Source: Halomonas sp. BDJS001 (lineage in GTDB: Bacteria; Pseudomonadota; Gammaproteobacteria; Pseudomonadales; Halomonadaceae). From it: a stretch of DNA of 64,000 bases. Shown in pieces: positions 1-8,277 of this stretch. The position numbers were made by a program, and so were the translations under genes. The stretch's first letter is position 1. The number at the start of each line of letters is the position of its first letter. Below the pieces are notes generated by a model, which saw only the letters and a program-made list of their open reading frames with translations, was not told where the DNA came from and did no database searches. Location of the stretch: positions 4,774,001 through 4,838,000 of the forward strand of contig NZ_CP110535.1 of assembly GCF_026104355.1 (NCBI RefSeq). The letters run 5' to 3'.

Positions 1-271
1 TCTCCACTTCGATGCGCTCGCCACTATCGGTTTCAAGAAAGTAGCGGGCATGCAGTTCGGCCACCCCATCGGTACGCAGGGTCTGCCAATCGCCACCGCC
101 AGGCAGTACCACGCCGTTCAACCGCTCACCACACACCTGGCCGCCGGTGATGGCAATGAAGCGACGCTTGCCTTGAGCGTTTTCACCCAGCTCCAGCGGG
201 GCATCGACGTCAACCGTTAAGCGCGCGATAAAAGTGGCTGTCGGCATTCGTTGAGTCGCGTCATGGGACAT
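1..271 (-). CDS. DUF3237 family protein (5' part; runs off the left edge)
   Basis: The reading frame opens at an ATG at 271 and stays open to the window edge, giving the first 90 residues. The translated part has the features of the small DUF3237 (UPF0311) family: an early beta strand with GENAQGKRRF, then ITGG, a GVVLPGGGDWQ motif, and TDGVAELHARY. The family has no settled biochemical role but is common in aromatic-acid operons. A GGGAG ribosome site precedes the ATG. The gene starts 15 bases after the stop of the TRAP large permease on the same strand, so it is probably the last visible gene of a MarR-controlled TRAP operon. The start and family are clear; the function is not. Confidence 0.8.
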   Translation of the reverse strand, partial: MSHDATQRMPTATFIARLTVDVDAPLELGENAQGKRRFIAITGGQVCGERLNGVVLPGGGDWQTLRTDGVAELHARYFLETDSGERIEVE

Positions 272-286
272 ATCCAACTCCCTTGG

Positions 287-1609
287 TCAATTGATTAAGT
301 AGACGAAGCCAAGCGAGATGGCGGGGAAGAGCACCAGCAAAATAATGCGAATAAGATCGGCCGCTAAAAAAGGCAGGATGCCTTTAAAGGTCTCCGTTAA
401 GGGAATACGCGGGGCCATGGAGTGGATAATGAAGATGTTCAGCCCCACCGGCGGCGTGATCATGCCGACTTCAACGACCACCAGCGCTAAAATACCGAAC
501 CATATCGCCACATCGGTGGCGGGCATGCCGAAGTCCATCCCGGTGACGATGGGCAGAAAGATAGGCACGGTAAGCAGGATCATCGAGAGGCTGTCCATAA
601 AGCAGCCGAGCACCAAATAGCAAAACAGAATGCCCGCCAGCACGACCCAGGGACTGATCTCCAGCCCCACAATCCAACCAGCGGTAAGCTGGGGTAACTG
701 AGTAAGCGCAAGGAAGCTATTAAAAACACTGGCGCCCAGTACGATGAAGAAGATCATCGCCGAGGTCACCGCGGTTTCAAGGACGCACTCCCGCAGGCCG
801 TTCCAACGCAGCCCGCCTCGCGTTATTGCCAAGGCACCGGTAGAGACCGCACCGACGGCAGCAGCTTCGGTAGGCGTAAAGATGCCGGTATAGATGCCCC
901 CAATCACCACGATAAAGATCGCCGCTCCTGGCCATACATCCAGCAGCGAACGCCAGCGCTCGCCGCGGGATGCTTTTGCCTTGCTCGGTGCACTGTCAGG
1001 AAAAAAGCGCACGTAAAGCGAGATGGCCAGCATATAACTGAACACCGCTAACAAGCCCGGCACCAGGGCAGCGGCAAACATTTCGTTAATGTTCTGTTCG
1101 GCCAGGATGGCGTAGATGACCAACACCACCGAGGGGGGAATCAAAATACCCAGGGTGCCGCCAGCGGCCAAGGCACCGGTTGCCAGGCTGCCGCGGTAGC
1201 CTTGGCGCTCCATTTCAGGTAGCGCCACTTGGGTCATGGTGGCGGCGGTCGCCAGCGACGAGCCGCAAATGGCCCCAAAAGCACCACAGGCGCCAATCGT
1301 CGACATCGCCAGCCCACCGCGACGGTGGCCCAGCCAGTCGTTGGCCGCCTGGAACATGGCCCGGGAGAGCCCGGCTCTCGCCGCGAACTGCCCCATCAGC
1401 AGGAACAGTGGGATGATGGATAGCGTATGGCTGGAAAAGTGTTCATAAGGCAGTGACTTTAAGCCATTTAAAATGCCCATCGGGCCGGTGATCAGCATCA
1501 TCCCTACGGCACCCACCACCAGCATGGCCAGGCCGATAGGAATACGCGCCGCCATCATAAATAGCAGCACCACAAAGCCACTGGCGCCCAACGTGAGAGT
1601 TGTCATCAC
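287..1609 (-). CDS. TRAP transporter large permease (DctM family)
   Basis: This is a 440-residue, very hydrophobic protein with the family layout of about 12 membrane segments. It carries the family motifs GACGAFGAICGSSLATAATM, GILIPPSVVLVIYA and, near the C-terminus, GMITPPVGLNIFII. DctM is the ion-coupled transport subunit of tripartite ATP-independent periplasmic transporters for carboxylic acids. Its ATG overlaps the stop of the small-permease gene by four bases (ATGA), so translation is coupled. No binding-protein gene adjoins this permease pair. The nearest unpaired one is at 9324-10346, after vanAB, and is the likely partner. The substrate is inferred to be an aromatic acid such as a hydroxycinnamate. 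Confidence 0.95.
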   Translation of the reverse strand: MMTTLTLGASGFVVLLFMMAARIPIGLAMLVVGAVGMMLITGPMGILNGLKSLPYEHFSSHTLSIIPLFLLMGQFAARAGLSRAMFQAANDWLGHRRGGLAMSTIGACGAFGAICGSSLATAATMTQVALPEMERQGYRGSLATGALAAGGTLGILIPPSVVLVIYAILAEQNINEMFAAALVPGLLAVFSYMLAISLYVRFFPDSAPSKAKASRGERWRSLLDVWPGAAIFIVVIGGIYTGIFTPTEAAAVGAVSTGALAITRGGLRWNGLRECVLETAVTSAMIFFIVLGASVFNSFLALTQLPQLTAGWIVGLEISPWVVLAGILFCYLVLGCFMDSLSMILLTVPIFLPIVTGMDFGMPATDVAIWFGILALVVVEVGMITPPVGLNIFIIHSMAPRIPLTETFKGILPFLAADLIRIILLVLFPAISLGFVYLIN

Positions 1610-2265
1610 AGATCTCCTTGGGCCGAGCTTTCTGGAGCCGAACCGTCTTGAGCCGAGCTGCTTTGAGTCGCGCTATTTTGATTCGAACTATTTTGTTTAA
1701 AACCTGACTGTGGCGGGTCGTAAGTAAACGCATCGCAGGTGCGATAGAGACACACCAGCGTCAATAGCGCGAACCCCACCAGACCGCCGACATACCCCCA
1801 CCAGAGCGGTATATCCAGCAGCATGCTGGTTTCCATATAGCGACGTTTATCGAGCAAGCCGTGATAGAGGCGCCAGGTCATTAACCCTGCGACTACCAAA
1901 AACAGCGTTTCGGCGACAACGGCGAGCAGGCGTTGAACCAAGGCCGGCGCGTGCATGACCAGTAGATCCACCGTGACATGCCCGCCGCGAAGATGGCAGT
2001 AAGGTAAAAACAGAAAAACGGCAATGGCAGTGCCCATTTCCACCAGCTCATAATCACCAGTGATGGGGCCCACCCACGCCAGCAGGGTAATATCGCTTAA
2101 CACTGGTGCACTGGCTACCCACCGGCCAAGAATGCTAACGACGGTGATGAGAGCGAGTGCTGTGATCATTAATCCGCCGCTTATCGCGGCAACCCTACAG
2201 GGTATCTCAAGGCTACGGCGCATCAATGCAGTGCCGATTGTCGGTACCGTCGCTAAGCTGCTCAT
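1606..2265 (-). CDS. TRAP transporter small permease (DctQ family) with Ser/Gln-rich tail
   Basis: This 219-residue protein has four predicted membrane segments, beginning near residues 25, 70, 110 and 145. A GHVTVDLL stretch after the second segment matches the conserved DctQ G-H-[IV]-x-[VI]-D region. It forms the membrane complex with the DctM protein encoded immediately downstream. The last 35 or so residues are unusual: a hydrophilic tail of Ser, Gln, Asn and Ala in a five-residue period, encoded by a 15-base tandem repeat and absent from ordinary DctQ proteins. The tail should lie on the cytoplasmic side after the last membrane segment. The start at 2265 has only a weak GAGA ribosome site. 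Confidence 0.9.
   Translation of the reverse strand: MSSLATVPTIGTALMRRSLEIPCRVAAISGGLMITALALITVVSILGRWVASAPVLSDITLLAWVGPITGDYELVEMGTAIAVFLFLPYCHLRGGHVTVDLLVMHAPALVQRLLAVVAETLFLVVAGLMTWRLYHGLLDKRRYMETSMLLDIPLWWGYVGGLVGFALLTLVCLYRTCDAFTYDPPQSGFKQNSSNQNSATQSSSAQDGSAPESSAQGDL
1616..1705. repeat. 15-bp degenerate tandem repeat inside the dctQ 3' end
   Basis: About six consecutive 15-base units are visible at 1616, 1631, 1646, 1661, 1676 and 1691. Good copies read close to TCTTGAGCCGARCTR on the plus strand, and the outer units are the most diverged. The period is a multiple of three, so copy-number change would keep the frame. It encodes the five-residue repeats in the tail of the small permease. 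Confidence 0.8.
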
Positions 2266-2350
2266 CGTTTCGTCTCTTGTTTTTGGAGTTCGCTGTATGG
2301 CTGAAACCTACCTTGCGCTATACACCGCGAGACCGTCACAACCAAACTAG

Positions 2351-2367
2351 TTACTTAATATAAGTAA
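2351..2367. promoter_or_regulatory. Inverted repeat TTACTT-N5-AAGTAA, possible MarR operator
   Basis: A perfect six-base inverted repeat with a five-base AT spacer lies 86 bases upstream of the small-permease start. It sits between the marR gene and the TRAP operon, both on the minus strand. Its size and symmetry suit a MarR dimer, and the adjacent marR product is the natural candidate. This is inferred from symmetry and position only. Confidence 0.4.
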
Positions 2368-2418
2368 TTGTCTTTGAGAGAGCATGCAAGCGCTGCCGAC
2401 AAAAATACGCCTAAAGTT

Positions 2419-2922
2419 TTATTCCTCGCTGGTTTCCGGTGCGTATATTTTCACTAGCAGAGACAGCAGCTGACGCCGTTCAATATCACTAAGTGATTGA
2501 GTTGCATTGATATCACTTTGCTCAGCCAGCTCTTTTAGCTGCTCGGTCAAGGCTTCGCCTTTTTTGCTAAGAAAAATCCCGTGGGAGCGCCGGTCTCGCT
2601 TACAGCGTACCCGCAGAGCCAGCCCTCTCTCCTCTAGATTATTAATTAAGCTAACAATTCTAGGCGGATCGATGTCCAGCACCTTGGCTAAAGTGGTCTG
2701 GGTGATACCGGGATACCCTTCAATCACCACGAGCGAAGAGAACTGGGCAGGGCGTATTTCATACTCCTGCATGGCCTCATTAAAATGTTTAAAAACAGCC
2801 AGCTGCGCTCTTCTTAAGGCGTAACCAAGGCGATTTTCAAGCACCAGACCGGCGACAGAAGTCGGCTCTTGTTCGTCAGGCTCAACTTGCTGAATAGACG
2901 TGCTCTTTTTAGATATGGCCAT
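2419..2922 (-). CDS. MarR family transcriptional regulator
   Basis: This 167-residue protein has a central winged helix-turn-helix: TQTTLAKVLDIDPPRIVSLINNL is the recognition region, followed by the wing with RKRDRRSHG-like residues (CKRDRRSHGIFLSKKG). The family binds palindromes as dimers and is usually released by a phenolic ligand or its CoA thioester. It is divergent from the feruloyl-CoA synthetase gene and upstream of the TRAP operon, the usual position for a regulator of hydroxycinnamate catabolism (compare FerR, FerC and CouR, which respond to CoA thioesters). An AGGAA ribosome site precedes the ATG. The ligand is inferred, not seen. Confidence 0.9.
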   Translation of the reverse strand: MAISKKSTSIQQVEPDEQEPTSVAGLVLENRLGYALRRAQLAVFKHFNEAMQEYEIRPAQFSSLVVIEGYPGITQTTLAKVLDIDPPRIVSLINNLEERGLALRVRCKRDRRSHGIFLSKKGEALTEQLKELAEQSDINATQSLSDIERRQLLSLLVKIYAPETSEE

Positions 2923-2945
2923 GCGTTAATTCCTGTCTCATTTAA

Positions 2946-2956
2946 ATAATTACAAC
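2946..2956 (+). promoter_or_regulatory. ATAATTACAAC motif upstream of the feruloyl-CoA synthetase gene
   Basis: This 11-mer lies in the 140-base divergent region between marR and the synthetase gene. The same 11-mer occurs just upstream of vanA (7177-7187), and its nine-base core occurs upstream of the porin gene on the minus strand (6209-6217). It may be an operator shared by the three promoters; the regulator is unknown. Confidence 0.35.
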
Positions 2957-3064
2957 TATGGTCTTAAACCAGCATCCTAGCCAATCATCTAGTTAACAAC
3001 TATAACTATATTCGCCAAGATGACAGCACACAACAAAACCAAAATTTTCGCTATGGAGCAATTC

Positions 3065-4873
3065 ATGTCCCTCCCCCCTCCGCTGACTGACACCTTACAA
3101 GAGTTCCGACTACACGGCGGCGATGTCCCCTCTTACCCACACAGCATGACCCAGCGCCTTGCCCATTGGGCAAACAAAACACCCATGAATATCTTTTTGG
3201 CCGAGCGCGAAAAGGGCCAGCACAGGTGGCGGACGCTCACCTTTGGTGAAGCAATGCCACAAGTGATCCGCCTGGCACAAGCACTGATTCATCATGGTCT
3301 GTCGACGGAGCGCCCGCTGATGGTACTGTCGGGAAATAGCATCGAACATGCTCTGCTTGCCTGTGCCGCCATGCATGTGGGCATTCCCTACGTGCCGGTG
3401 TCCCCCTCTTACGCACTGCTATCAGAAGATTTCGTTAAGCTTCGGCATGTGGTGAAACTGGTGACCCCAGGAATGCTATTTGTCGATGAGGAGGCGCGCT
3501 TTAATCGGGCGTTGGCGGCCGTTTGCGATAATGACGTCACCTGTGTGGCCAAGGTGCCAACTCTGCGAGCCCTGACATTTGATTCCCTCGCCGCGACGCC
3601 AACGACTGTCGCGGTGGAGAGTGCCCACGCCCGCGTAACGACTGACACTATCGCCAAACTACTGTTTACCTCAGGGTCGACGGGCATGCCCAAAGCGGTG
3701 ATCAATACCCACCGTATGCTGTGTAGCAATCAAGCCATGCTAGCGAAACGGCTGAGCTTTCTAGAGCAGCACACCCCGGTGTTAGTCGACTGGCTACCCT
3801 GGCACCACACCTTCGGCGGCAATACGATTTTGGGGATGGCGATCCACAACGGGGGCGCTTTATATATTGATGATGGCAACCCCACCGCCCAGGGGGTTCA
3901 GCGAACCATCGAGAACCTGCGCGAGGTATCGCCCACGTTTTACTGCAATGTCCCCAAGGGGTTCGAGGCGCTGGTCGAGCATTTGCGCAACGATGACTCC
4001 CTGCGCGAGGCCTTTTTCCGCGACCTGGAAATGCTGCACTTCGGGGGCGCCGTGCTACCCGCCCATGTGCGCACCGCCCTGGAAGCGTTAGGCAAGCAGA
4101 CGCGCGGAGCCGCCGTTCCCATGTTGACGGGGCTGGGCTCCACCGAAGCATGCCTGGCTTTTTGCACCGAAGAGCCCAGCGACACACCGGGCTTGATCGG
4201 AAAGCCCGTGCCAGGCATGACGCTGAAGCTAGTGGCGACAGACGATAAGTGGGAGGCGCGCCTTAAGGGCCTCAACATCACACCAGGTTACTGGCGCGAC
4301 ACACAGCGAACCAGTGAGGCGTTTGACCACGAAGGCTACTACTGCACCGGGGATGCCATGCGCCTAATTGACCCCGACCACCCCGAACGGGGGCTAATCT
4401 TTGATGGCCGACTAAGCGAGAACTTCAAACTGGTGACCGGCACCTGGGTCAATGTGGGCACCCTGCGCCTACACCTTGTGGAACACTTCTCCCCGCTGGT
4501 ACAGGACATCGTGGTGGTCGGCGAAGGGCGCGACTACCTGACGGGCATCGTCGTGTTGAACCTTCCCGCCTGTGAGCAGCAACTGGGCAAAGTGGGCACT
4601 CCCGTTGATGCTCTGGCCACAGACGCCAGCCTGCATCAGTGGTTCGCCCAGCGCCTGGCAGCCCACTGCCGCGGCCAGTCAAGCTCCATGCGTTTAGAGC
4701 GCCTGCTACTGCTCAACCAACCGCTCTCCGTTGACCGTGGCGAATTGACCGACAAGGGCTCGGTCAACCAGCGGCTAGTGCGCGAGCGCTACTCGGATCT
4801 CGTGGCGCGCCTATACGCTGAGTCACCCAAGGATCCACGCATTATCTTACCCTCTGCGAACCCAGCGCCTTAA
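3065..4873 (+). CDS. fcs: Feruloyl-CoA synthetase (AMP-forming acyl-CoA ligase)
   Basis: This 602-residue ANL-superfamily ligase activates hydroxycinnamates such as ferulate with ATP and CoA, the first step of the CoA-dependent non-beta-oxidative route to vanillin. Visible motifs are the P-loop FTSGSTGMPKAV, the LTGLGSTE region, the YCTGD adenylate motif, and a C-terminal ELTDKGSVNQ segment with the expected catalytic lysine. The N-terminal half matches the feruloyl-CoA synthase group rather than general fatty-acid ligases. An in-frame ATG at 3020 gives 15 more residues, but the ATG at 3065 has a GGAG six bases upstream and starts the conserved MSLPPP sequence. The hydratase/aldolase (ech) and vanillin dehydrogenase partners are not in the window. 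Confidence 0.88.
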   Translation: MSLPPPLTDTLQEFRLHGGDVPSYPHSMTQRLAHWANKTPMNIFLAEREKGQHRWRTLTFGEAMPQVIRLAQALIHHGLSTERPLMVLSGNSIEHALLACAAMHVGIPYVPVSPSYALLSEDFVKLRHVVKLVTPGMLFVDEEARFNRALAAVCDNDVTCVAKVPTLRALTFDSLAATPTTVAVESAHARVTTDTIAKLLFTSGSTGMPKAVINTHRMLCSNQAMLAKRLSFLEQHTPVLVDWLPWHHTFGGNTILGMAIHNGGALYIDDGNPTAQGVQRTIENLREVSPTFYCNVPKGFEALVEHLRNDDSLREAFFRDLEMLHFGGAVLPAHVRTALEALGKQTRGAAVPMLTGLGSTEACLAFCTEEPSDTPGLIGKPVPGMTLKLVATDDKWEARLKGLNITPGYWRDTQRTSEAFDHEGYYCTGDAMRLIDPDHPERGLIFDGRLSENFKLVTGTWVNVGTLRLHLVEHFSPLVQDIVVVGEGRDYLTGIVVLNLPACEQQLGKVGTPVDALATDASLHQWFAQRLAAHCRGQSSSMRLERLLLLNQPLSVDRGELTDKGSVNQRLVRERYSDLVARLYAESPKDPRIILPSANPAP

Positions 4874-4905
4874 CTGCGGTACTTTTAGGCAGCCATACGA
4901 GGCCC

Positions 4906-4930
4906 AAAAAAGGCTGGCAAAGTGCCAGCC
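4906..4930 (-). terminator. Rho-independent terminator for the porin gene
   Basis: An eight-base perfect stem, GGCTGGCA/TGCCAGCC (4912-4919 with 4923-4930), has a three-base loop. Read on the minus strand it is followed by six T residues, so it terminates the porin transcript ending at 4983. It also lies 40 bases after the synthetase stop and may act in both directions. Confidence 0.8.
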
Positions 4931-4982
4931 TAAAACGTGATCGAAACAGCACTAAAGCACTTTCACTGCAACGCGTAGAGCG

Positions 4983-6176
4983 CTAGAACTGGAAGGTGGC
5001 ACTCGCCTGGAGGCGACTCGCATCGTTGGAGACCCCATTCACCTGCTCGATATCAGCGTACTGGTACTCAAGACCGACTGACATGCGCTCGGTAACATCC
5101 CAAATCACATTGGCAAACCCATAGTCGAGGGTTTCGAAATGATTGCCATAGGCGGCGGGTAGGTCTTGCTCAAGCCGCGAAACGCCCACAGAGCTGAACC
5201 AACTATCCGTCCAGTAGTGATTAAGTGAGAGACCAAACGCCTGGGTTTCAATCGCTTCAAGGCTATTACCCTGCACATAGACATCAGGTGCGTTGCGGTG
5301 CCCGACATTGCCAGGGTTGCCCATATAGTTACCGATACCCTCACCGTAGGTGGCACTGCCTTTCAAGCTGGTTGAGGTATTAAAGGGCAAATTGAACTGC
5401 GCCTGCACCCCATAACCGGTGACTTCATCATCAATGGTATTGGTGATGTTATTAGTCGAAAGTTGACGCGCTATCCCCGAGAGCGCAAATAAACGCTTAT
5501 ATTCATAACGCAGTGTCAAATCGGGAAGCTGACTCTCCCCATCAGCCACTGAAGCATCACTGCGGGCAATGACCGTGGTGGGGTTTTCCAAGGCAACAGA
5601 GAAGCTCCCCTCCCCAACAGGCTGCGTATAGCGCAACTGAGCCTGCCGCTCAAAGGCGTAGCCCTTAGGATCCCCTAGTGCCAGGGTACGTGTTCCGCCC
5701 ACGAAGCTCATAAAATTTGACCACGTTTGCCCGGCGAGAAACCCGTTCAGCTCGCCATACGCATGGCGCAACCCAAACTTACCATCGGGCACAAAATGCC
5801 CTTCGAAGTAAGTGGTTAAACGCCCATAGTCAGTGGCGGTGTGGGTGCGGAAATTCAGGCGGGACTCATAGGCCGTAAAGCTGGTTCGACCATCGGTTCG
5901 GTTGCCTGGGTTCATCACGGCGTAAGGATCCGTTGATGTACCTAGGTCGTAGTCGAAATCGTAAAACGCATCGAGCTTAACGTACCCGCCAAAGGCGATA
6001 TCGGTTTTGGTGCCTGGAATATTAAACGTTGATCGGTGATTCCAGGGTGGGCCTACACGGCTTGGCTCACCGGTCACGACAGGCTGTCCGGCTTCTACCA
6101 CATCAAACGCATGGGCCTGGGCAGCAAGCGCACAGGGAGCGAGAAGGGCGCACGCAACAAAGTGGTTAATTTTCAT
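4983..6176 (-). CDS. DcaP-like trimeric outer-membrane porin
   Basis: This 397-residue protein has a Sec signal peptide ending near AQAHA. It has alternating beta strands throughout, a YVKLDAFYDFD segment typical of DcaP-family porins, and a C-terminal phenylalanine (FQF) recognised by the outer-membrane assembly machinery. DcaP porins carry dicarboxylates and other small anions and are often encoded in aromatic or dicarboxylate catabolic loci. The gene follows a GntR regulator on the same strand and ends at a clear terminator. It probably gives the periplasmic TRAP binding proteins access to aromatic acids. The family call is good, but the substrate is inferred from neighbours. Confidence 0.85.
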   Translation of the reverse strand: MKINHFVACALLAPCALAAQAHAFDVVEAGQPVVTGEPSRVGPPWNHRSTFNIPGTKTDIAFGGYVKLDAFYDFDYDLGTSTDPYAVMNPGNRTDGRTSFTAYESRLNFRTHTATDYGRLTTYFEGHFVPDGKFGLRHAYGELNGFLAGQTWSNFMSFVGGTRTLALGDPKGYAFERQAQLRYTQPVGEGSFSVALENPTTVIARSDASVADGESQLPDLTLRYEYKRLFALSGIARQLSTNNITNTIDDEVTGYGVQAQFNLPFNTSTSLKGSATYGEGIGNYMGNPGNVGHRNAPDVYVQGNSLEAIETQAFGLSLNHYWTDSWFSSVGVSRLEQDLPAAYGNHFETLDYGFANVIWDVTERMSVGLEYQYADIEQVNGVSNDASRLQASATFQF

Positions 6177-6208
6177 TGTTTGTCTCTGCTTTTGGTCGTA
6201 ATGGTTAA

Positions 6209-6217
6209 GTTGTAATT
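6209..6217 (-). promoter_or_regulatory. AATTACAAC motif upstream of the porin gene
   Basis: On the minus strand, 33 bases before the porin start, the nine-base core of the motif found at 2946 and 7177 recurs. A seven-base inverted repeat (TAATGCG at 6223-6229 with CGCATTA at 6240-6246) lies next to it. Both are candidate control sites; neither has been matched to a known regulator. Confidence 0.3.
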
Positions 6218-6393
6218 GTTCTTAATGCGAACGCTGATCCGCATTACGTACCAAAGCTGCGAAAAAAACCTCCATCTGTCAATTAAAATGGAGGTAATTC
6301 ATTCCAATATCAACATAAGACATTGAATTAAAATAACTTAAAACCATTAATACTTTGGTTTAATTATATATTGTAACTAAATAATTCACCTTT

Positions 6394-7068
6394 CTATTCA
6401 GAATCAGCCAGTAGCTCAGGGTAACGCAACCCAATCAGCGCATGTTCACGCATCAGCATTTCTGCCCTCGCCCCCTCACCCTGCTTAAGTGACTGAAATA
6501 TAAGCTCATGATGAAACTGCGCTAATTGCAACTTTTTAAACTCTCGCTCTAAGTCATCGCTATCAATGATGATTGAGTCGGCGGCAGCGAAAGGCAGGTG
6601 ATTATTTCTTGCAATGGCATCCGCCACGACACCGCTGCCGATAGAATGAATAATAATGCCGTGAAAATGCGCATTAAGCTCACTCCATTGATTGATATCG
6701 GACTCTACAAGGTAGCCTTTGGCGATTAGCTTTTTTCCTTTTGATCCAAAATTCAATTCCTTCTCGACGCCAGGCGGCAGCCCCTGCTCCGCCAGGTGCC
6801 GAGCGGCCAGCCCCTCCAACACCCCGCGCACCTCAACCGCGCAGTGCACATCCGCCTGTGTAAACTCCCGCACCATAAACCCGCGCTTGCCCGCCTGCTG
6901 CAGCAACCCCTCCTGCTCCAAAGTGCGAAAAGCCAGCCTTACCGGCGTTCTCGAAACTCCCAGCTGCTCCGCAACCGCGACTTCACCAAGGCGCTCCCCT
7001 GGAGCGTATGCCCCCTCACTAATCAGTTTTCGCAGCCGACTGACGACACTTTTATCGTTGTTACTCAT
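6394..7068 (-). CDS. GntR family regulator, FadR/VanR-like (FCD domain)
   Basis: This 224-residue protein has an N-terminal winged helix-turn-helix at about residues 5-70 (GERLGEVAVAEQLGVSRTPVR, then LEQEGLLQ). It continues with an all-helical FCD ligand-binding domain. The AHFHGIII segment supplies histidines of the kind that bind metal in FCD proteins. The gene is divergent from vanAB and upstream of the porin gene, which is how vanR, the vanillate-responsive repressor of vanAB, is usually placed. That assignment is from context. The intergenic space to vanA is 141 bases. Confidence 0.85.
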   Translation of the reverse strand: MSNNDKSVVSRLRKLISEGAYAPGERLGEVAVAEQLGVSRTPVRLAFRTLEQEGLLQQAGKRGFMVREFTQADVHCAVEVRGVLEGLAARHLAEQGLPPGVEKELNFGSKGKKLIAKGYLVESDINQWSELNAHFHGIIIHSIGSGVVADAIARNNHLPFAAADSIIIDSDDLEREFKKLQLAQFHHELIFQSLKQGEGARAEMLMREHALIGLRYPELLADSE

Positions 7069-7176
7069 TTAATTTTACTCTCATATCAACACTGATTTGC
7101 TCTTCATTGGCGAACTCTACGAAAGTATAGGTTGACGGCAAAAACCTTCCTAGCCTTTACTTTGGATCCAATAAGC

Positions 7177-7187
7177 ATAATTACAAC
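7177..7187 (+). promoter_or_regulatory. ATAATTACAAC motif upstream of vanA
   Basis: Identical 11-mer to that at 2946-2956, placed 22 bases before the vanA start codon and just ahead of its ribosome site. The position suggests a repressor site overlapping the transcription start. The GntR protein encoded at 6394-7068 is a candidate binder. Confidence 0.35.
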
Positions 7188-7209
7188 GCTAAACTATAAG
7201 GAGTTAACC

Positions 7210-8277
7210 GTGACCCAACAAACCCCCTTTCCAGTGAATACTTGGTACGTCGCCTGCACCCCTGATGAGCTTACCGATAAGCCACTTGGGCGGACTATTT
7301 GCAATAAGCAACTAGTTTTCTTCCGTGGTGACGAAAACCGCGTGGCCGCCGTGGAGGATTTCTGCCCCCACCGTGGCGCGCCACTCTCCTTGGGCTTTGT
7401 ACGTGATGGCAAGCTGGTCTGCGGCTATCACGGCCTTGAAATGAACTGCAGCGGTAAATGCGACAGCATGCCCGGTCAGCGGGTTCGAGGCTTTCCAAGC
7501 AATCGTGCCTATCCCGTCGAAGAGCGCCACGGCTTTATCTGGATCTGGCCCGGCGACCCCGAGAAAGCGGACGCCGATCTGATTCCCGAGCTGCACTGGG
7601 CCAATAACCCGGACTGGGCATATGGCGGCGGTCTCTACCATATTCAGTGTGAATATCGCCTGATGATCGACAACCTCATGGATCTTACCCATGAGACCTA
7701 TGTGCACGCTTCCAGCATCGGCCAGCCAGAGATAGAGGAAGCCGCACCAGAAACAACGGTTAACGGCGATGAGGTGGTCACCAGCCGTGAGATGGAGAAT
7801 ATCCCCGCGCCGCCTTTCTGGCAGGCCGCCTTACGGGGTAACGGGCTCGCTGATGACGTCCCCGTCGACCGCTGGCAAATTTGCCGCTTTACCCCCCCTA
7901 GCCATGTGCACATCGACGTCGGCGTGGCCCACGCGGGCAATGGCGGCGCAAAAGCGCCGGCGAATGTGAGAGCCTCGAGTATCGTGGTCGACTTTATCAC
8001 TCCTGAGAGCGATACCTCTATCTGGTACTTCTGGGGCATGGCCCGCAACTTCAAGCCGGAAGATCAGGCCCTCACCGACAAGATCCGCGAGGGCCAGGGC
8101 AAGATCTTCGAAGAAGACCTTGAGATGCTCGAGGCACAACAGCGCAACCTGCTCAAATACCCCGACCGTCAACTGCTGAAACTCAATATTGACGGCGGGG
8201 GGGTACAGGCGCGCCGCATTATTGATCGCATCTTGAAAGAGGAGCAGGCCAAGCAACCCCAGGAGGCAACGGCATGA
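7210..8277 (+). CDS. vanA: Vanillate O-demethylase oxygenase subunit VanA (Rieske)
   Basis: This 355-residue ring-hydroxylating oxygenase removes the methyl group of vanillate as formaldehyde, giving protocatechuate. The N-terminal Rieske motif CPHRGAPLSLG...CGYHG binds the 2Fe-2S cluster. DNLMDLTHETYVH holds the two histidines of the mononuclear iron site, with the aspartate that links the two centres. The chosen start is GTG at 7210, six bases after AAGGAG. An upstream in-frame ATG at 7132 would add 26 residues but has no ribosome site and would extend beyond the usual VanA N-terminus. The gene overlaps vanB by four bases. Product protocatechuate is used by the pca genes in the same window. 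Confidence 0.92.
   Translation: MTQQTPFPVNTWYVACTPDELTDKPLGRTICNKQLVFFRGDENRVAAVEDFCPHRGAPLSLGFVRDGKLVCGYHGLEMNCSGKCDSMPGQRVRGFPSNRAYPVEERHGFIWIWPGDPEKADADLIPELHWANNPDWAYGGGLYHIQCEYRLMIDNLMDLTHETYVHASSIGQPEIEEAAPETTVNGDEVVTSREMENIPAPPFWQAALRGNGLADDVPVDRWQICRFTPPSHVHIDVGVAHAGNGGAKAPANVRASSIVVDFITPESDTSIWYFWGMARNFKPEDQALTDKIREGQGKIFEEDLEMLEAQQRNLLKYPDRQLLKLNIDGGGVQARRIIDRILKEEQAKQPQEATA

Noticed and set aside
7132..7209. Longer vanA start at the upstream ATG
   Set aside because: There is no ribosome site, and it would add 26 residues not expected in VanA; the GTG at 7210 has AAGGAG at good spacing.
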